64,000 bases of DNA, from NCBI GenBank assembly GCA_900543625.1, contig UQSF01000003.1, forward strand, positions 1-64,000, read 5' to 3'. Position numbers and translations under genes: made by a program. Shown one piece after another: positions 51,706 to 59,919 of this stretch. The notes beneath the pieces were generated by a model. It made no database searches. It saw only the letters and a list, made by a program, of their open reading frames with translations, and was not told the origin of the DNA. This stretch comes from an uncultured Eubacteriales bacterium. GTDB lineage: Bacteria; Bacillota; Clostridia; Oscillospirales; Oscillospiraceae. Position 1 is the first letter of the stretch. Each line of letters begins with the position of its first letter.

Positions 51706-52518
51706 ATGGATTTTAAATTGATTCTTGAGGGCATCGCTGTCCTCGGCGCCATGGGCGCCATCTTCGGCGCGCTGCTGGCCTTTGCCGCGAAGATCTTCTA
51801 TGTGGAGGTCGACCCCAAGCAGGAAGCTGTCCGTGCGTGCCTCGCCGGCGCCAACTGCGGCGGCTGCGGCTACCCCGGCTGTGACGGCTATGCCGCCGCG
51901 GTCGCGGCTGGTAAGGCTCCGGTCAACTGCTGTGTGGCCGGCGGTCAGGCCGCTGCCGATCAGATCGCCGAGATCATGGGCGTCTCCGCCGGTGCGGAGG
52001 AGAAGATGGTCGCGTTCGTGCCGTGCTCCGGTGCGGAGGGCGTCGCCGTCAAGCGCTTCAACTACTCCGGCCCGCAGGATTGCCAGGCCGCCATGCTGTT
52101 CGGCGGCAAGAGCAACAAGGAGTGCCGCTTCGCCTGCATCGGCCTCGGCAACTGCGCCAGAGCCTGTAAGTTTGGCGCGATGCACATCGTCAACGGTGTC
52201 GCCAAGGTCGACCGCGACAAGTGTGTCGGCTGCATGGCCTGCGCCGATGCCTGCCCGAAGAAGATCATCGAGCGCGTGCCGTACAAGCAGGCCGTGCTCG
52301 TTGCCTGCCGCAATCAGGACAAGGGCGCCGTCACGCGCAAGATCTGCGACGTTGGCTGCATCGGCTGCATGAAGTGCCAGCGTGAGTGCCCGGCGGACGC
52401 CATCAAGATCGAGAACTTCGTGTCCAAGATCGACTATGACAAGTGCGTCGGCTGCGGCCACTGCGCCGATATCTGCCCGCGCGGCATCATCAACCTGCTC
52501 GACATGGTCAAGCAGTAA
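51706..52518 (+). CDS. rnfB: Rnf complex subunit B (ferredoxin-interacting)
   Basis: Takes electrons from reduced ferredoxin. The 270 residues have an N-terminal membrane helix (1-28), a [4Fe-4S] domain (ANCGGCGYPGCDGYAAAV), and three further ferredoxin-like Cys sets: CVGCMACADACP, CIGCMKCQRECP and CVGCGHCADICP. The start at 51706 is preferred over 51700 because AGGAGG then sits at normal distance. It is the last gene of rnfCDGEAB. Confidence 0.97.
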   Translation: MDFKLILEGIAVLGAMGAIFGALLAFAAKIFYVEVDPKQEAVRACLAGANCGGCGYPGCDGYAAAVAAGKAPVNCCVAGGQAAADQIAEIMGVSAGAEEKMVAFVPCSGAEGVAVKRFNYSGPQDCQAAMLFGGKSNKECRFACIGLGNCARACKFGAMHIVNGVAKVDRDKCVGCMACADACPKKIIERVPYKQAVLVACRNQDKGAVTRKICDVGCIGCMKCQRECPADAIKIENFVSKIDYDKCVGCGHCADICPRGIINLLDMVKQ

Positions 52519-52533
52519 GCTGCCAAAACATGA

Positions 52534-52567
52534 AAAACAGACGGACACCCCGGTGTCCGTCTGTTTT
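52534..52567 (+). terminator. Terminator of the rnf operon
   Basis: Near-perfect stem (ACAGACGGACACC with GGTGTCCGTCTGT) followed by seven T residues. Its 3' half lies in a direct repeat that recurs at 52812. Confidence 0.9.
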
Positions 52568-52608
52568 TTTGCGCACGAAGCATGGAAACGTCCCTTTCCC
52601 TGCGGGGC
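52548..52608 (+). repeat. Direct repeat DR1, left copy
   Basis: Sixty-one bases, CCCGGTGTCCGTCTG to CCCTGCGGGGC. It recurs at 52812-52870 with one substitution (GAAGC against GGAGC) and two fewer T residues. Confidence 0.9.
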
Positions 52609-52629
52609 AAACGGTCAGTCCGCCAAGAG

Positions 52630-52811
52630 CCTCGCAGAGTTTGTCGCCCGCAGGCGGCAAAAAAGTGGAATCATTTTCTCCGGCGACATGCGCGGCGGAG
52701 AAAATACCGCTCAGGCTGCAAGTGTGGAATTTGTGCGCCGTTGGCGCACATATTATGCGCGCAGCAGACTGCAAACCCTTTGTCAAAAAGGAATACTTTT
52801 TGACAGGCTGT
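52630..52811 (+). repeat. R2 repeat, copy B
   Basis: Matches the reverse complement of 41772-41951. Shared blocks include AATCATTTTCTCCGGCGACA, AAATACCGCTCAGGCTGCAA and GTGTGGAATTTGTGCGCCG. It ends in the hairpin GTCAAAAAG...CTTTTTGAC. It lies between the two DR1 copies, intergenic. Confidence 0.85.
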
Positions 52812-52870
52812 CCCGGTGTCCGTCTGTTTTTTGCGCACGGAGCATGGAAACGTCCCTTTCCCTGCGGGGC
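52812..52870 (+). repeat. Direct repeat DR1, right copy
   Basis: Fifty-nine bases, repeated from 52548-52608. It carries only the 3' half of the rnf terminator, so it cannot form that stem by itself. Confidence 0.9.
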
Positions 52871-52911
52871 GGAATGTGTTACAATAAATCAATCAACGTG
52901 AGGAGGCCGCC

Positions 52912-53922
52912 ATGTACCAGACCAGACCCGACGACTATGATGCGTTCCGGTGCATCGCCGGTGCGTGTCCGCAGACGTGCTGCGCCGCGTGGGAGATCGT
53001 TGTCGACCCCGATGCGCAGGACGCCTATCTGCGCCTGCAGCATCCACTGGCGGAAAAGCTCCGGCGCGTGATGCGCGTGGACGCGGACGGCGACACCTAC
53101 TTTGCGCAGACGGACGGGCGCTGCCCGTTTTTGTGTGCCGACGGTCTGTGCGAGCTGCAGCGCACGCTCGGCGCGCAGAGCCTGTGCCGCACCTGCCGCG
53201 ATTTTCCGCGCTGGGAAGTGCTGCTGTGTGACCGGGTGGAGCAGGGGCTGTCCCTCGCGTGCCCGGAGGCCGCGCGGCAGCTGCTCGCGCGCACCGCGCC
53301 CCTGCGCCTGAAATCCGTGCGGATACCGGATGACGGCTATGTGCCCGGCGCGCGGGAGCGGCGGCTGACGGAGGCGCTCATGGCGGTGCGCGACCGGACG
53401 CTCGCGCTGCTGACGCGGCCGGAGCATACGGCGCGGGAGAACCTCGCGGCGGCGGAGGCGTTTGCCTGTGCGGCGCAGCGTCTGCTCGACAGGCACCGGC
53501 TCGCGGCGCTGGCTGCCGGAAATGTACCGCAGCGGTGCAGGGATGCGTGTGCCGGGTGCCTGAAGCCCGCAGCGCTGGCGGCGGCGTTTGCATCGCCCGA
53601 GCCACTCGATCCGCAGTGGCCGGAGCTGCTCCGGCGCGTGGCCGCGCTGCCGGTCTGCCCGCTGCCCCGGCTGACGCAGACGCAGCAGATGTGCCTTGCG
53701 CAGGCGATCGTCTGGCGGCACGGCATGGATGCGCTCGACGACCGCGACGTGATTTTCCCCGTGCGGTATGCCGCGGCGGCGCTGCGGCTGCTCGACTGCC
53801 TTGCGGCTGTGAGCGGGCGGACGGATGCGCAGCTTGTCGTGTGCGTCATGCGCGAGACGGAAAATGACCCCGAGGCGCTGCCGAGGCTGCGGGCGGGGCT
53901 GCAAAATACGGCAAAATTATGA
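52912..53922 (+). CDS. FliB-like (flagellin lysine-N-methylase family) Cys-rich protein
   Basis: A 336-residue protein related to FliB, which methylates flagellin lysines. Two Cys-rich clusters are visible: FRCIAGACPQTCCAAW (Cys14, 19, 23, 24) and GRCPFLCADGLCELQ plus SLCRTCRDFPRW, likely an iron-sulfur site. No flagellar gene is in the window, so the target may be another protein; many non-motile gut Clostridia carry such genes. AGGAGG precedes the ATG. The C-terminal two thirds is helical and Arg/Ala-rich. Confidence 0.82.
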   Translation: MYQTRPDDYDAFRCIAGACPQTCCAAWEIVVDPDAQDAYLRLQHPLAEKLRRVMRVDADGDTYFAQTDGRCPFLCADGLCELQRTLGAQSLCRTCRDFPRWEVLLCDRVEQGLSLACPEAARQLLARTAPLRLKSVRIPDDGYVPGARERRLTEALMAVRDRTLALLTRPEHTARENLAAAEAFACAAQRLLDRHRLAALAAGNVPQRCRDACAGCLKPAALAAAFASPEPLDPQWPELLRRVAALPVCPLPRLTQTQQMCLAQAIVWRHGMDALDDRDVIFPVRYAAAALRLLDCLAAVSGRTDAQLVVCVMRETENDPEALPRLRAGLQNTAKL

Positions 53923-53942
53923 GGCTTAGGAGGCACTCAAGG

Positions 53943-54356
53943 ATGAAAAAATGTGACTGCAAGATCATGAACACCCTCAGCAGGTACCCGAAGGTGTGGC
54001 CGTGGCTCGGCGTGGCGGGCTACGCGCTCGACGGCGCGGAGCTCGTGCTCAAGCACACCCGCTGGGGCAAGATGAACTACAAGGCGCGTATGCTCGTGCA
54101 CGGTGCGGGCGCAGGGCTGCTGTGCCTCGGCGCGGGCGTACACACGGCGCAGGCGGTCGCCGCCGGCATGGTCAATGTCCCCGCCGCCGTGACCGGAGCG
54201 GTCATCGGCACCGGCATCGTCGGGCTGAACTATACGCACGCTGAGGCGAAGAAGATCGGCGTCAAGCGCGCGCGTGTGCTGCACCGCGTGTTTTGCGCCA
54301 TGACCGGTCTCGGCATCGCCGCGCACGTGATCGGCGTCAAGCGCCCGAGACACTGA
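53943..54356 (+). CDS. Small membrane protein of unknown function
   Basis: Not recognised. 137 residues with three to four weakly hydrophobic segments: PWLGVAGYALDGAELVL, MLVHGAGAGLLCLGAGVHTA and AAVTGAVIGTGIVGLNY. A Cys pair sits at the N terminus (KKCDCK). The ATG at 53943 is preceded by AGGAGG about ten bases upstream. It follows the FliB-like gene by 20 bases, probably the same transcript. Confidence 0.75.
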   Translation: MKKCDCKIMNTLSRYPKVWPWLGVAGYALDGAELVLKHTRWGKMNYKARMLVHGAGAGLLCLGAGVHTAQAVAAGMVNVPAAVTGAVIGTGIVGLNYTHAEAKKIGVKRARVLHRVFCAMTGLGIAAHVIGVKRPRH

Positions 54357-54410
54357 GGCTCTCCGGCGAACCCGGCTGCATCGGGTGCTCGCGGAATTTG
54401 ACAAATGGAA

Positions 54411-54450
54411 ACCGGCGCGGCCACAAAGGCCGCGCCGGTCATTTTTTTGG
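54411..54450. terminator. Shared terminator
   Basis: Twelve-bp stem (54411-54422 with 54428-54439) followed by ATTTTTTT on the plus strand, between convergent genes. Confidence 0.85.
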
Positions 54451-54464
54451 ATAACCGCCTTGAA

Positions 54465-55547
54465 TCAGCCGGTGGTGACATAGCTGCCTGACTCCGGCGC
54501 CTTGGCGAGAAACGGCACGAAGCGCGTCGCCGCGTCAAAGCTGCTGTCGGCGGCGATGACGCTCCGGAGCGAAGCAACGTTGTCCGCCGTGGCGAACACG
54601 CACACGCGGTCCAGCAGCTTCGGCAGCACCGTCATGTCCTGCCCGGAGAGCTTGGCCTGCTTTTGCAGGATGGAGTCCGCGCTCACGACGGCGCTCACGC
54701 GCAGCCCCGTTGCGGTCAGGTTCGCGCGCAGGTACTTCGCCAGCGCGACGACCGCGTCCGTGCGCGAGGGCGTGCCGCTCTGGGATGCATATTTGAGCTC
54801 CGTGGCCGCGAGCGGCTGCTGCAGGTACGAGAACGCGACCTCGTCAAAGCCGAGCTCCCGCAGCTCCTTGCAGAGGCTGACGAGGTACGTGCGCGTGAAG
54901 GTGTTGTACGGGTCGATCCAGCCGCCGGAGCTGTCGGTGTACGCGCTGCCGGACGCGGTCTGCAGCGCGGTGGCGGCGTAGCGCTCGGCCATGAGCGAGT
55001 CCACGCACGTGCTCACGACCGCGACGAGGTAGATGTTCTGCCCCTTGACGGTCCGGAGCGCGTCGGCGAGCTCGGCCGTGCCGTTGACGCCGTAGGCCGA
55101 TGCCTCCGAGACGCCGGACTTCCAGCTGAGCGTGCCGCCGGGGGCCTTCATCTGCAGCACGAGGGCGTTGCCGCCGGCGGCCTTCACGGATGCCGCGGCG
55201 CGGGTGAGTCCTTCGGGCGTGATCTTGTCGGCGGTCAGATACTGCGCGTGCAGCTGCGAGAGGTCCTTGCCCGCGTCGGAGATGATGCCGGAGTAGTCCG
55301 GATCTTCGAGCACGAGCTCGGTGTCGACCGTCTCGGGCTGGCCGTCGTCCGTCACGGGGGCGGGCGTCTCCATGATGGGAAAGACGACGTGCAGCGAACC
55401 GTCGCTGCCGTAGACGATGTATTTCTGGCCGGCGTAGAACAGGATCACGGCCAGCACGATCAGTCCGGCGAGGATCCACAAGAGCGCCGGCCAGACCTTG
55501 CCCCGGCTGCGCCGGGCGCGGTAGACGTCGTTTCGATGGGCGCGCAT
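54465..55547 (-). CDS. Putative glycoside hydrolase (DUF4015-like), membrane-anchored
   Basis: A 360-residue protein with a cytoplasmic basic N terminus, one membrane anchor (ALLWILAGLIVLAVILFYAG, about 22-41) and an extracytoplasmic barrel-like domain: GGNALVLQMKAPGGTLSW, GQNIYLVAVVSTCVDSL, WIDPYNTFTRTYLVSL, LGFDEVAFSYLQQP. The pattern matches putative glycosyl hydrolases of the DUF4015/GHL group. The reaction is not known. The start at 55547 has AAAGGAGG upstream. It is the last gene of the GT39-rpiB operon. Confidence 0.75.
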   Translation of the reverse strand: MRAHRNDVYRARRSRGKVWPALLWILAGLIVLAVILFYAGQKYIVYGSDGSLHVVFPIMETPAPVTDDGQPETVDTELVLEDPDYSGIISDAGKDLSQLHAQYLTADKITPEGLTRAAASVKAAGGNALVLQMKAPGGTLSWKSGVSEASAYGVNGTAELADALRTVKGQNIYLVAVVSTCVDSLMAERYAATALQTASGSAYTDSSGGWIDPYNTFTRTYLVSLCKELRELGFDEVAFSYLQQPLAATELKYASQSGTPSRTDAVVALAKYLRANLTATGLRVSAVVSADSILQKQAKLSGQDMTVLPKLLDRVCVFATADNVASLRSVIAADSSFDAATRFVPFLAKAPESGSYVTTG

Positions 55548-55575
55548 CGGCACACCTCCTTTGGGTCAGGCGGCC

Positions 55576-56022
55576 TCAGCCGCGGTTTTCGATGTCGCTG
55601 ATGAGCGCGACGCGGCGCGCATGGCGGCCGCCCTCAAAGTCCGTGGTCAGGAAGGTGTCCACGATCTTGAGCGCGAGGCCTGTGCCGAGCACGCGTGCAC
55701 CCATGGCAAGAATGTTTGCATCGTTGTGGCGGCGGGTCATCTCTGCCGAGTAGCAGTCCCCGCACAGGGCGGCGCGGATGCCCTTGACCTTGTTGGCGGA
55801 GATGGAGATACCGATGCCCGTGCCGCAGATGAGGATGCCGCGCTCGCATTCCCCGCCCGCGACGGCGCGCGCGACGGCCTCGCCGTAGACGGGGTAGTCG
55901 CAGCTCTCCTCGCTGTAGGTGCCGAAGTCCTTGTAGGCAAGGCCCAGCTCGTCGAGATGGCGCATGACCTCCTGCTTGAGGGCATAGCCGCCGTGGTCAC
56001 ATCCGATCGCAATCATATACAA
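55576..56022 (-). CDS. rpiB: Ribose-5-phosphate isomerase B
   Basis: Interconverts ribose-5-phosphate and ribulose-5-phosphate in the pentose phosphate route. 148 residues, normal length. Conserved RpiB/LacAB motifs: IAIGCDHGGYALK (active-site Asp-His), LICGTGIGISISANK and CGDCYSAEMTRRHNDANIL (Cys66-equivalent and His). GAGG lies six bases before the ATG at 56022; an ATG two codons later is an alternative start. It lies 27 bases after the GT39 gene. Confidence 0.95.
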   Translation of the reverse strand: MYMIAIGCDHGGYALKQEVMRHLDELGLAYKDFGTYSEESCDYPVYGEAVARAVAGGECERGILICGTGIGISISANKVKGIRAALCGDCYSAEMTRRHNDANILAMGARVLGTGLALKIVDTFLTTDFEGGRHARRVALISDIENRG

Positions 56023-56049
56023 TACCTCGATTTCTGAAATTTCCCGGCG

Positions 56050-57828
56050 TTAAAATGGCCAGTCCGGGAGCCATTTGAGCACATTCCATGCGTAGCTGCG
56101 CGAGATCGTCACGCCCGTGAGCACGGGGTAAAACAGCGCGAACAGCGCACCGCTCGCCGCGGTGAAGGCGTACACGATGCCGAAAGATCCCCGCTGCCGC
56201 AGCCGGTCGAACACATATCCGAGCGCGAGCACGAGAAAGAGCGTCGCCGCGAAGTAGTGGTATTCAAACGTCAGGCGCGAGATGAACACCCACGGCAGCA
56301 CCTGCGCCAGATAGCCGACGAGGAGAAACAGCGCCGTGCGCTCACGCTTGGCCGCGTGATACACCAGCACCGGCAGCGCCAGCAGCCCGCCCCAGCACAG
56401 CAGGGGGTTGACGAACGCGCCGATGGTCGACACCGTCCCGTCGCCGTACGACAGGTAGTAGAGGATCGGCCGCAGGTCGAGCAGCCACTGCCACCAGCGC
56501 GAGGCATACGGATGCGTGGCGACAAGGCCCGCGTGATACGTGAACATGAAGCGCTGATTTTCCAGCACGATGGCGGCGTATTCGCGCGTGAAGTACATGC
56601 CCGCGCCGTGCAGACCGCGCGCCGCGCCGTAGGGGTAGTAGCTCGCGTAGTAGATCATGCCCGGCACGAGCACGAAAAACACGAGGCAGAAGCCGATGTT
56701 CGAGACCAGCCTGCGCACATAGCGGCGGCTGTCGCCGTCACGGTGCGCCTGCACGCCCTGAAACACCCAGTGCAGCGCCCAGAGCACGCCGAGGCCCGCC
56801 CCGGCATACAGGCACGTCCACTTCGTGGCCGCGCCGATGCCGAACGTGACGCCGCAGGCGGCGAGATGGCGCAGCTTACCCTCCGCAAAGTACCGGTACA
56901 AAAACAGGTACATGAGCAGGATGAACAGCGTCGCAAAGCTGTCGATCGTCGCAATGCGCGTCTGCGTCAGGTGCATGAAGTCAAATGCCAGCAGCGCCGT
57001 ACCGCACAGGGCCACGCGGTCGTCGCGGAACATCCGGCGCAGCAGGTCCCACATCAGCGGCAGCATGGCCACGCCGAAGAGCGCGCCCATGCAGCGCCAG
57101 CCGAATGGCGTCATGCCGAAGAGCGCGATGCCGAGCGAGAGGATCTCTTTGCCGAGCGGCGGGTGCGACACCTCATACGGGTACACGCCGCGCAGATGCT
57201 CGTAGGCCGTGCGCGCGTGGTAGATCTCGTCAAAATACGAGCTGTTGAAGTACGTGGACGATGCCGGCACGGTGTCCGCCTCGTCGCAGAGGGCGGCCGC
57301 GGATGCCGGGCCCGTGATCTCGCGCACGGCGATGCGTTCGCCCTGCGCGTCGAGCAGCGCAAGTTCGCCGAGCTCCAGGTGCGTGCCCGCCGTGACGCGC
57401 ACATAGGCCGCCGACGCGGGCGCAGTGTCCGCCGGCTGCGGCTGCAGCCATTTGAAGAGGTCGGCGTAGCCCTGCGGCATCGTTCCGGCGGCGGTGTAGG
57501 TGATGCCGTCGTCGGAGTAGGCGAGGGTGTATTCGCCCGTGTACAGGCCGGTGTAGTACCAGACGGTATCGATGCTGTGCACGCCGTCGAGCGCGAGCGT
57601 GGCGCTCTCACCGGCCTCGAGCGTGCAAAAGTGCTGCGGGTCGCGCGCAGAGCCGAGCCCCGTGAACGCGGCGACGGCATACACCGCCGTCAGCACCGCG
57701 ATGCCGATCCCGCCGCGGCGCGCCGTGCGCCGGGGGATGGGGGTGCGCGCAGGCCACGCCAGCTGCAAAAACAGCGCCAGCGTCAGCGCAATGGCCGCCG
57801 CGGGCAAGATGATCCGAAGCGCCGCCAT
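56050..57828 (-). CDS. GT39-type protein mannosyltransferase-like membrane protein with a discoidin-like insertion
   Basis: A 592-residue polytopic membrane transferase of the PMT/GT39 family. After two N-terminal helices, residues 65-165 look like an F5/8-type C (discoidin) beta-domain (DTVWYYTGLYTGEYTLAYSD, YVRVTAGTHLELGELAL). Then come the catalytic loop Asp200-Glu201 (YFDEIYHARTAYE) and SHPPLGKEIL, and about nine helices. PMTs move sugar from a polyprenyl phosphate to proteins outside the membrane. The acceptor is unknown. GGGAGG precedes the ATG. Confidence 0.88.
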   Translation of the reverse strand: MAALRIILPAAAIALTLALFLQLAWPARTPIPRRTARRGGIGIAVLTAVYAVAAFTGLGSARDPQHFCTLEAGESATLALDGVHSIDTVWYYTGLYTGEYTLAYSDDGITYTAAGTMPQGYADLFKWLQPQPADTAPASAAYVRVTAGTHLELGELALLDAQGERIAVREITGPASAAALCDEADTVPASSTYFNSSYFDEIYHARTAYEHLRGVYPYEVSHPPLGKEILSLGIALFGMTPFGWRCMGALFGVAMLPLMWDLLRRMFRDDRVALCGTALLAFDFMHLTQTRIATIDSFATLFILLMYLFLYRYFAEGKLRHLAACGVTFGIGAATKWTCLYAGAGLGVLWALHWVFQGVQAHRDGDSRRYVRRLVSNIGFCLVFFVLVPGMIYYASYYPYGAARGLHGAGMYFTREYAAIVLENQRFMFTYHAGLVATHPYASRWWQWLLDLRPILYYLSYGDGTVSTIGAFVNPLLCWGGLLALPVLVYHAAKRERTALFLLVGYLAQVLPWVFISRLTFEYHYFAATLFLVLALGYVFDRLRQRGSFGIVYAFTAASGALFALFYPVLTGVTISRSYAWNVLKWLPDWPF

Positions 57829-57884
57829 GCGCCGTTCCTCCCTTCGCCGGAGCGTTGGATGCTCGCGTTTGTCGGATGGTCTAT

Positions 57885-57913
57885 ATTATAGTACAGCGCG
57901 GCGGCGCTGTCCA
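57885..57913 (-). promoter_or_regulatory. Promoter of the GT39-rpiB-hydrolase operon
   Basis: Minus-strand TGGACA (57908-57913), 17-base spacer, perfect TATAAT (57885-57890). Confidence 0.82.
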
Positions 57914-57943
57914 GAAAAGAATCCGGCGGGCAGCTTCCGGCAC

Positions 57944-57972
57944 TTGACAACGGTACGGAATAAAGTTAAAAT
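57944..57972 (+). promoter_or_regulatory. Promoter of rny
   Basis: TTGACA (57944-57949), 17-base spacer, TAAAAT (57967-57972). It is back to back with the divergent promoter at 57885-57913. Confidence 0.85.
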
Positions 57973-57984
57973 AATGTGATTATA

Positions 57985-58065
57985 TTTTTGGCGGCGGATG
58001 GAGCACCGCCACAAATATCGTTATGTTCCCGGCGGGTACGCTTGATGGCCCGCCTTTTCCAACTT
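57985..58065 (+). promoter_or_regulatory. Structured leader of rny
   Basis: The 135-base 5' leader forms two GC-rich stem-loops: GGCGGCGG...CACCGCC near 57990-58010, and GGCGGG...CCCGCC followed by TTTTCC near 58036-58062, the latter terminator-like. Attenuation or autoregulation of RNase Y is possible but not shown. Confidence 0.4.
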
Positions 58066-58114
58066 GAAAAAATATCGTGAAGAAATCTGAAGAAACGGAG
58101 GATTACAATTTCAT

Positions 58115-59656
58115 ATGTCGTTACCAATAGCACTCGGTTGTATCATCGCAGCGCTTGTGGTTGGTTGTATCCTTGGCGGGCTCTACCGCAAAAAGGTCTC
58201 GGAACGCGAGATCGGCAGTGCGGAGGAGAAGGCCAAGCAGATCATAAATGATGCCTATAAGAGTGCCGAGAGCAAGCGGCGTGAGACCCTGCTCGAGGCC
58301 AAGGAAGAGATCCACAAGAGCCGTTCGGAGTATGAGCGCGAGGTCAAGGAGCGCCGCGCGGAGCTGCAGAAGCAGGAGCGCCGCCTTCAGCAGAAGGAGG
58401 AGACGCTGGACCGCAAGACGGACACGCTCGACAAAAAGACCGACGCCCTCAACCAGAAGATCGCCGCGATCGACACCAAGCAGAACGAGATCAACCAGCT
58501 CAAAAAGACCCAGATGGAGCTGCTTGAGAAGATCTCCGGCTACACGGTCGAGGAGGCCAAGGCCTTCCTCATCAACAGCCTGAAGGACGACGTGGTGCAC
58601 GAGCAGGCGCTCATGGTCAAGGAGCTGGAGAACCAGTACAAGGACGAGGCCGACAGCCGCGCCCGCGAGATCATCGCCACTGCCATCCAGCGCTGCGCCG
58701 CCGATCATGCCAGTGAGGTGACCGTGTCGGTCGTGCCGCTGCCGAACGACGAGATGAAGGGCCGCATCATCGGCCGCGAGGGCCGCAACATCCGCGCCAT
58801 CGAGACGCTCACCGGCTGCGACCTCATCATCGACGATACGCCCGAGACCATCACGCTCTCGAGCTTCGATCCCGTGCGGCGCGAGGTCGCGCGCATCGCG
58901 CTCGAAAAGCTCATTCAGGACGGACGTATCCACCCAGCCCGCATCGAGGAAATGGTCGCCAAGGCCCAGAAGGAGGTCAACGCCACCATCAAGGCCGAGG
59001 GCGAGCGCGCCGTTTTCGAGACGAACATCCACGGTCTGCATCCCGAGCTGATCAAGCTGCTCGGCCGCATGAAGTACCGCACCAGCTACGGCCAGAATGT
59101 GCTCAACCACTCCATCGAGGTTTCGCACATTGCAGGCCTGCTCGCTTCCGAGCTCGGCGTCGACGTGGCCACTGCCAAGCGCGCCGGTCTCCTGCATGAC
59201 ATCGGCAAGGCCATCGACCACGAGGTCGAGGGCAGCCATGTGACCATCGGCGTGAACATCGCCCGCAAGTACAAGGAGTCCGAAGAGGTCATCCACGCCA
59301 TCGAGGCGCACCACAACGACGTGGAGCCGCACACCGTCGTCGCCTGCCTGGTTCAGGCGGCCGACGCCATCTCCGCCGCCCGCCCCGGCGCTCGGCGCGA
59401 GAACATCGAAAACTATGTCAAGCGTCTGGAAAAGCTCGAGGAAGTCACCAAGAGCTTCCCCGGCATCGCCAACTGCTTTGCCATTCAGGCCGGCCGCGAG
59501 ATCCGCATCATGGTCAAGCCCGAGGAGGTCTCGGAGGATCAGATGGTGCTGCTCGCGCGCGACATCGCCAAGAAGATCGAGGACGAGCTGACCTACCCCG
59601 GTCAGATCAAGGTCAATCTCATGCGCGAGACCAAGGCCGTCGATTACGCGAAGTAA
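58115..59656 (+). CDS. rny: Ribonuclease Y
   Basis: A membrane-anchored endoribonuclease that starts bulk mRNA decay in Firmicutes. The 513 residues have the expected order: a membrane helix (3-24), a long coiled coil (about 30-150, rich in Lys/Glu/Gln), a KH domain ([20 protein letters not shown]) and an HD domain with [10 protein letters not shown] (His-Asp near residue 361). GGAGG precedes the ATG. It is followed by repeat R1. Confidence 0.97.
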   Translation: MSLPIALGCIIAALVVGCILGGLYRKKVSEREIGSAEEKAKQIINDAYKSAESKRRETLLEAKEEIHKSRSEYEREVKERRAELQKQERRLQQKEETLDRKTDTLDKKTDALNQKIAAIDTKQNEINQLKKTQMELLEKISGYTVEEAKAFLINSLKDDVVHEQALMVKELENQYKDEADSRAREIIATAIQRCAADHASEVTVSVVPLPNDEMKGRIIGREGRNIRAIETLTGCDLIIDDTPETITLSSFDPVRREVARIALEKLIQDGRIHPARIEEMVAKAQKEVNATIKAEGERAVFETNIHGLHPELIKLLGRMKYRTSYGQNVLNHSIEVSHIAGLLASELGVDVATAKRAGLLHDIGKAIDHEVEGSHVTIGVNIARKYKESEEVIHAIEAHHNDVEPHTVVACLVQAADAISAARPGARRENIENYVKRLEKLEEVTKSFPGIANCFAIQAGREIRIMVKPEEVSEDQMVLLARDIAKKIEDELTYPGQIKVNLMRETKAVDYAK

Positions 59657-59685
59657 ACCAAAGCACAAACAAAACGCCCGCCAGG

Positions 59686-59792
59686 AATGGCCGGTGTTCG
59701 TAAGGCAGCGAACAGCCGCAGCAGTTTGCACTGCTGCGGCTGTTCTTGTAGTTTATCCGGCCATATGATACTATGGAGCCGAACTCACCTGC
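59686..59792 (+). repeat. R1 repeat, right copy
   Basis: The counterpart of 1-107 in the opposite orientation. The central hairpin is 59712-59724 with 59731-59743, loop TTTGCA. It begins 29 bases after the rny stop. Confidence 0.85.
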
Positions 59793-59866
59793 AAATCGGA
59801 ATTTATCGAACAGATAACGAGGGCGCACTTCTATGCACCGTTCGGTGTAGTGCATTACGCGCGGAA

Positions 59867-59914
59867 CTTGGCTCTCCCTTTGGGAGAGCTGTCGGCGCAG
59901 CCGACTGAGAGGGG
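59867..59914 (+). repeat. Left flanking inverted repeat of the DUF559 gene
   Basis: Two hairpins: GGCTCTCCC-TTT-GGGAGAGC and GTCGGC-GCA-GCCGAC, then TGAGAGGGG. It is inverted relative to 60278-60324 and ends six bases before the DUF559 start codon. Confidence 0.85.
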
Positions 59915-59919
59915 AAAAC

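Noticed and set aside
52582..52901. Short open frames inside repeat R2 and DR1
   Set aside because: Similar peptides appear in copy A only because the DNA repeat is shared; frames differ and lack start signals.
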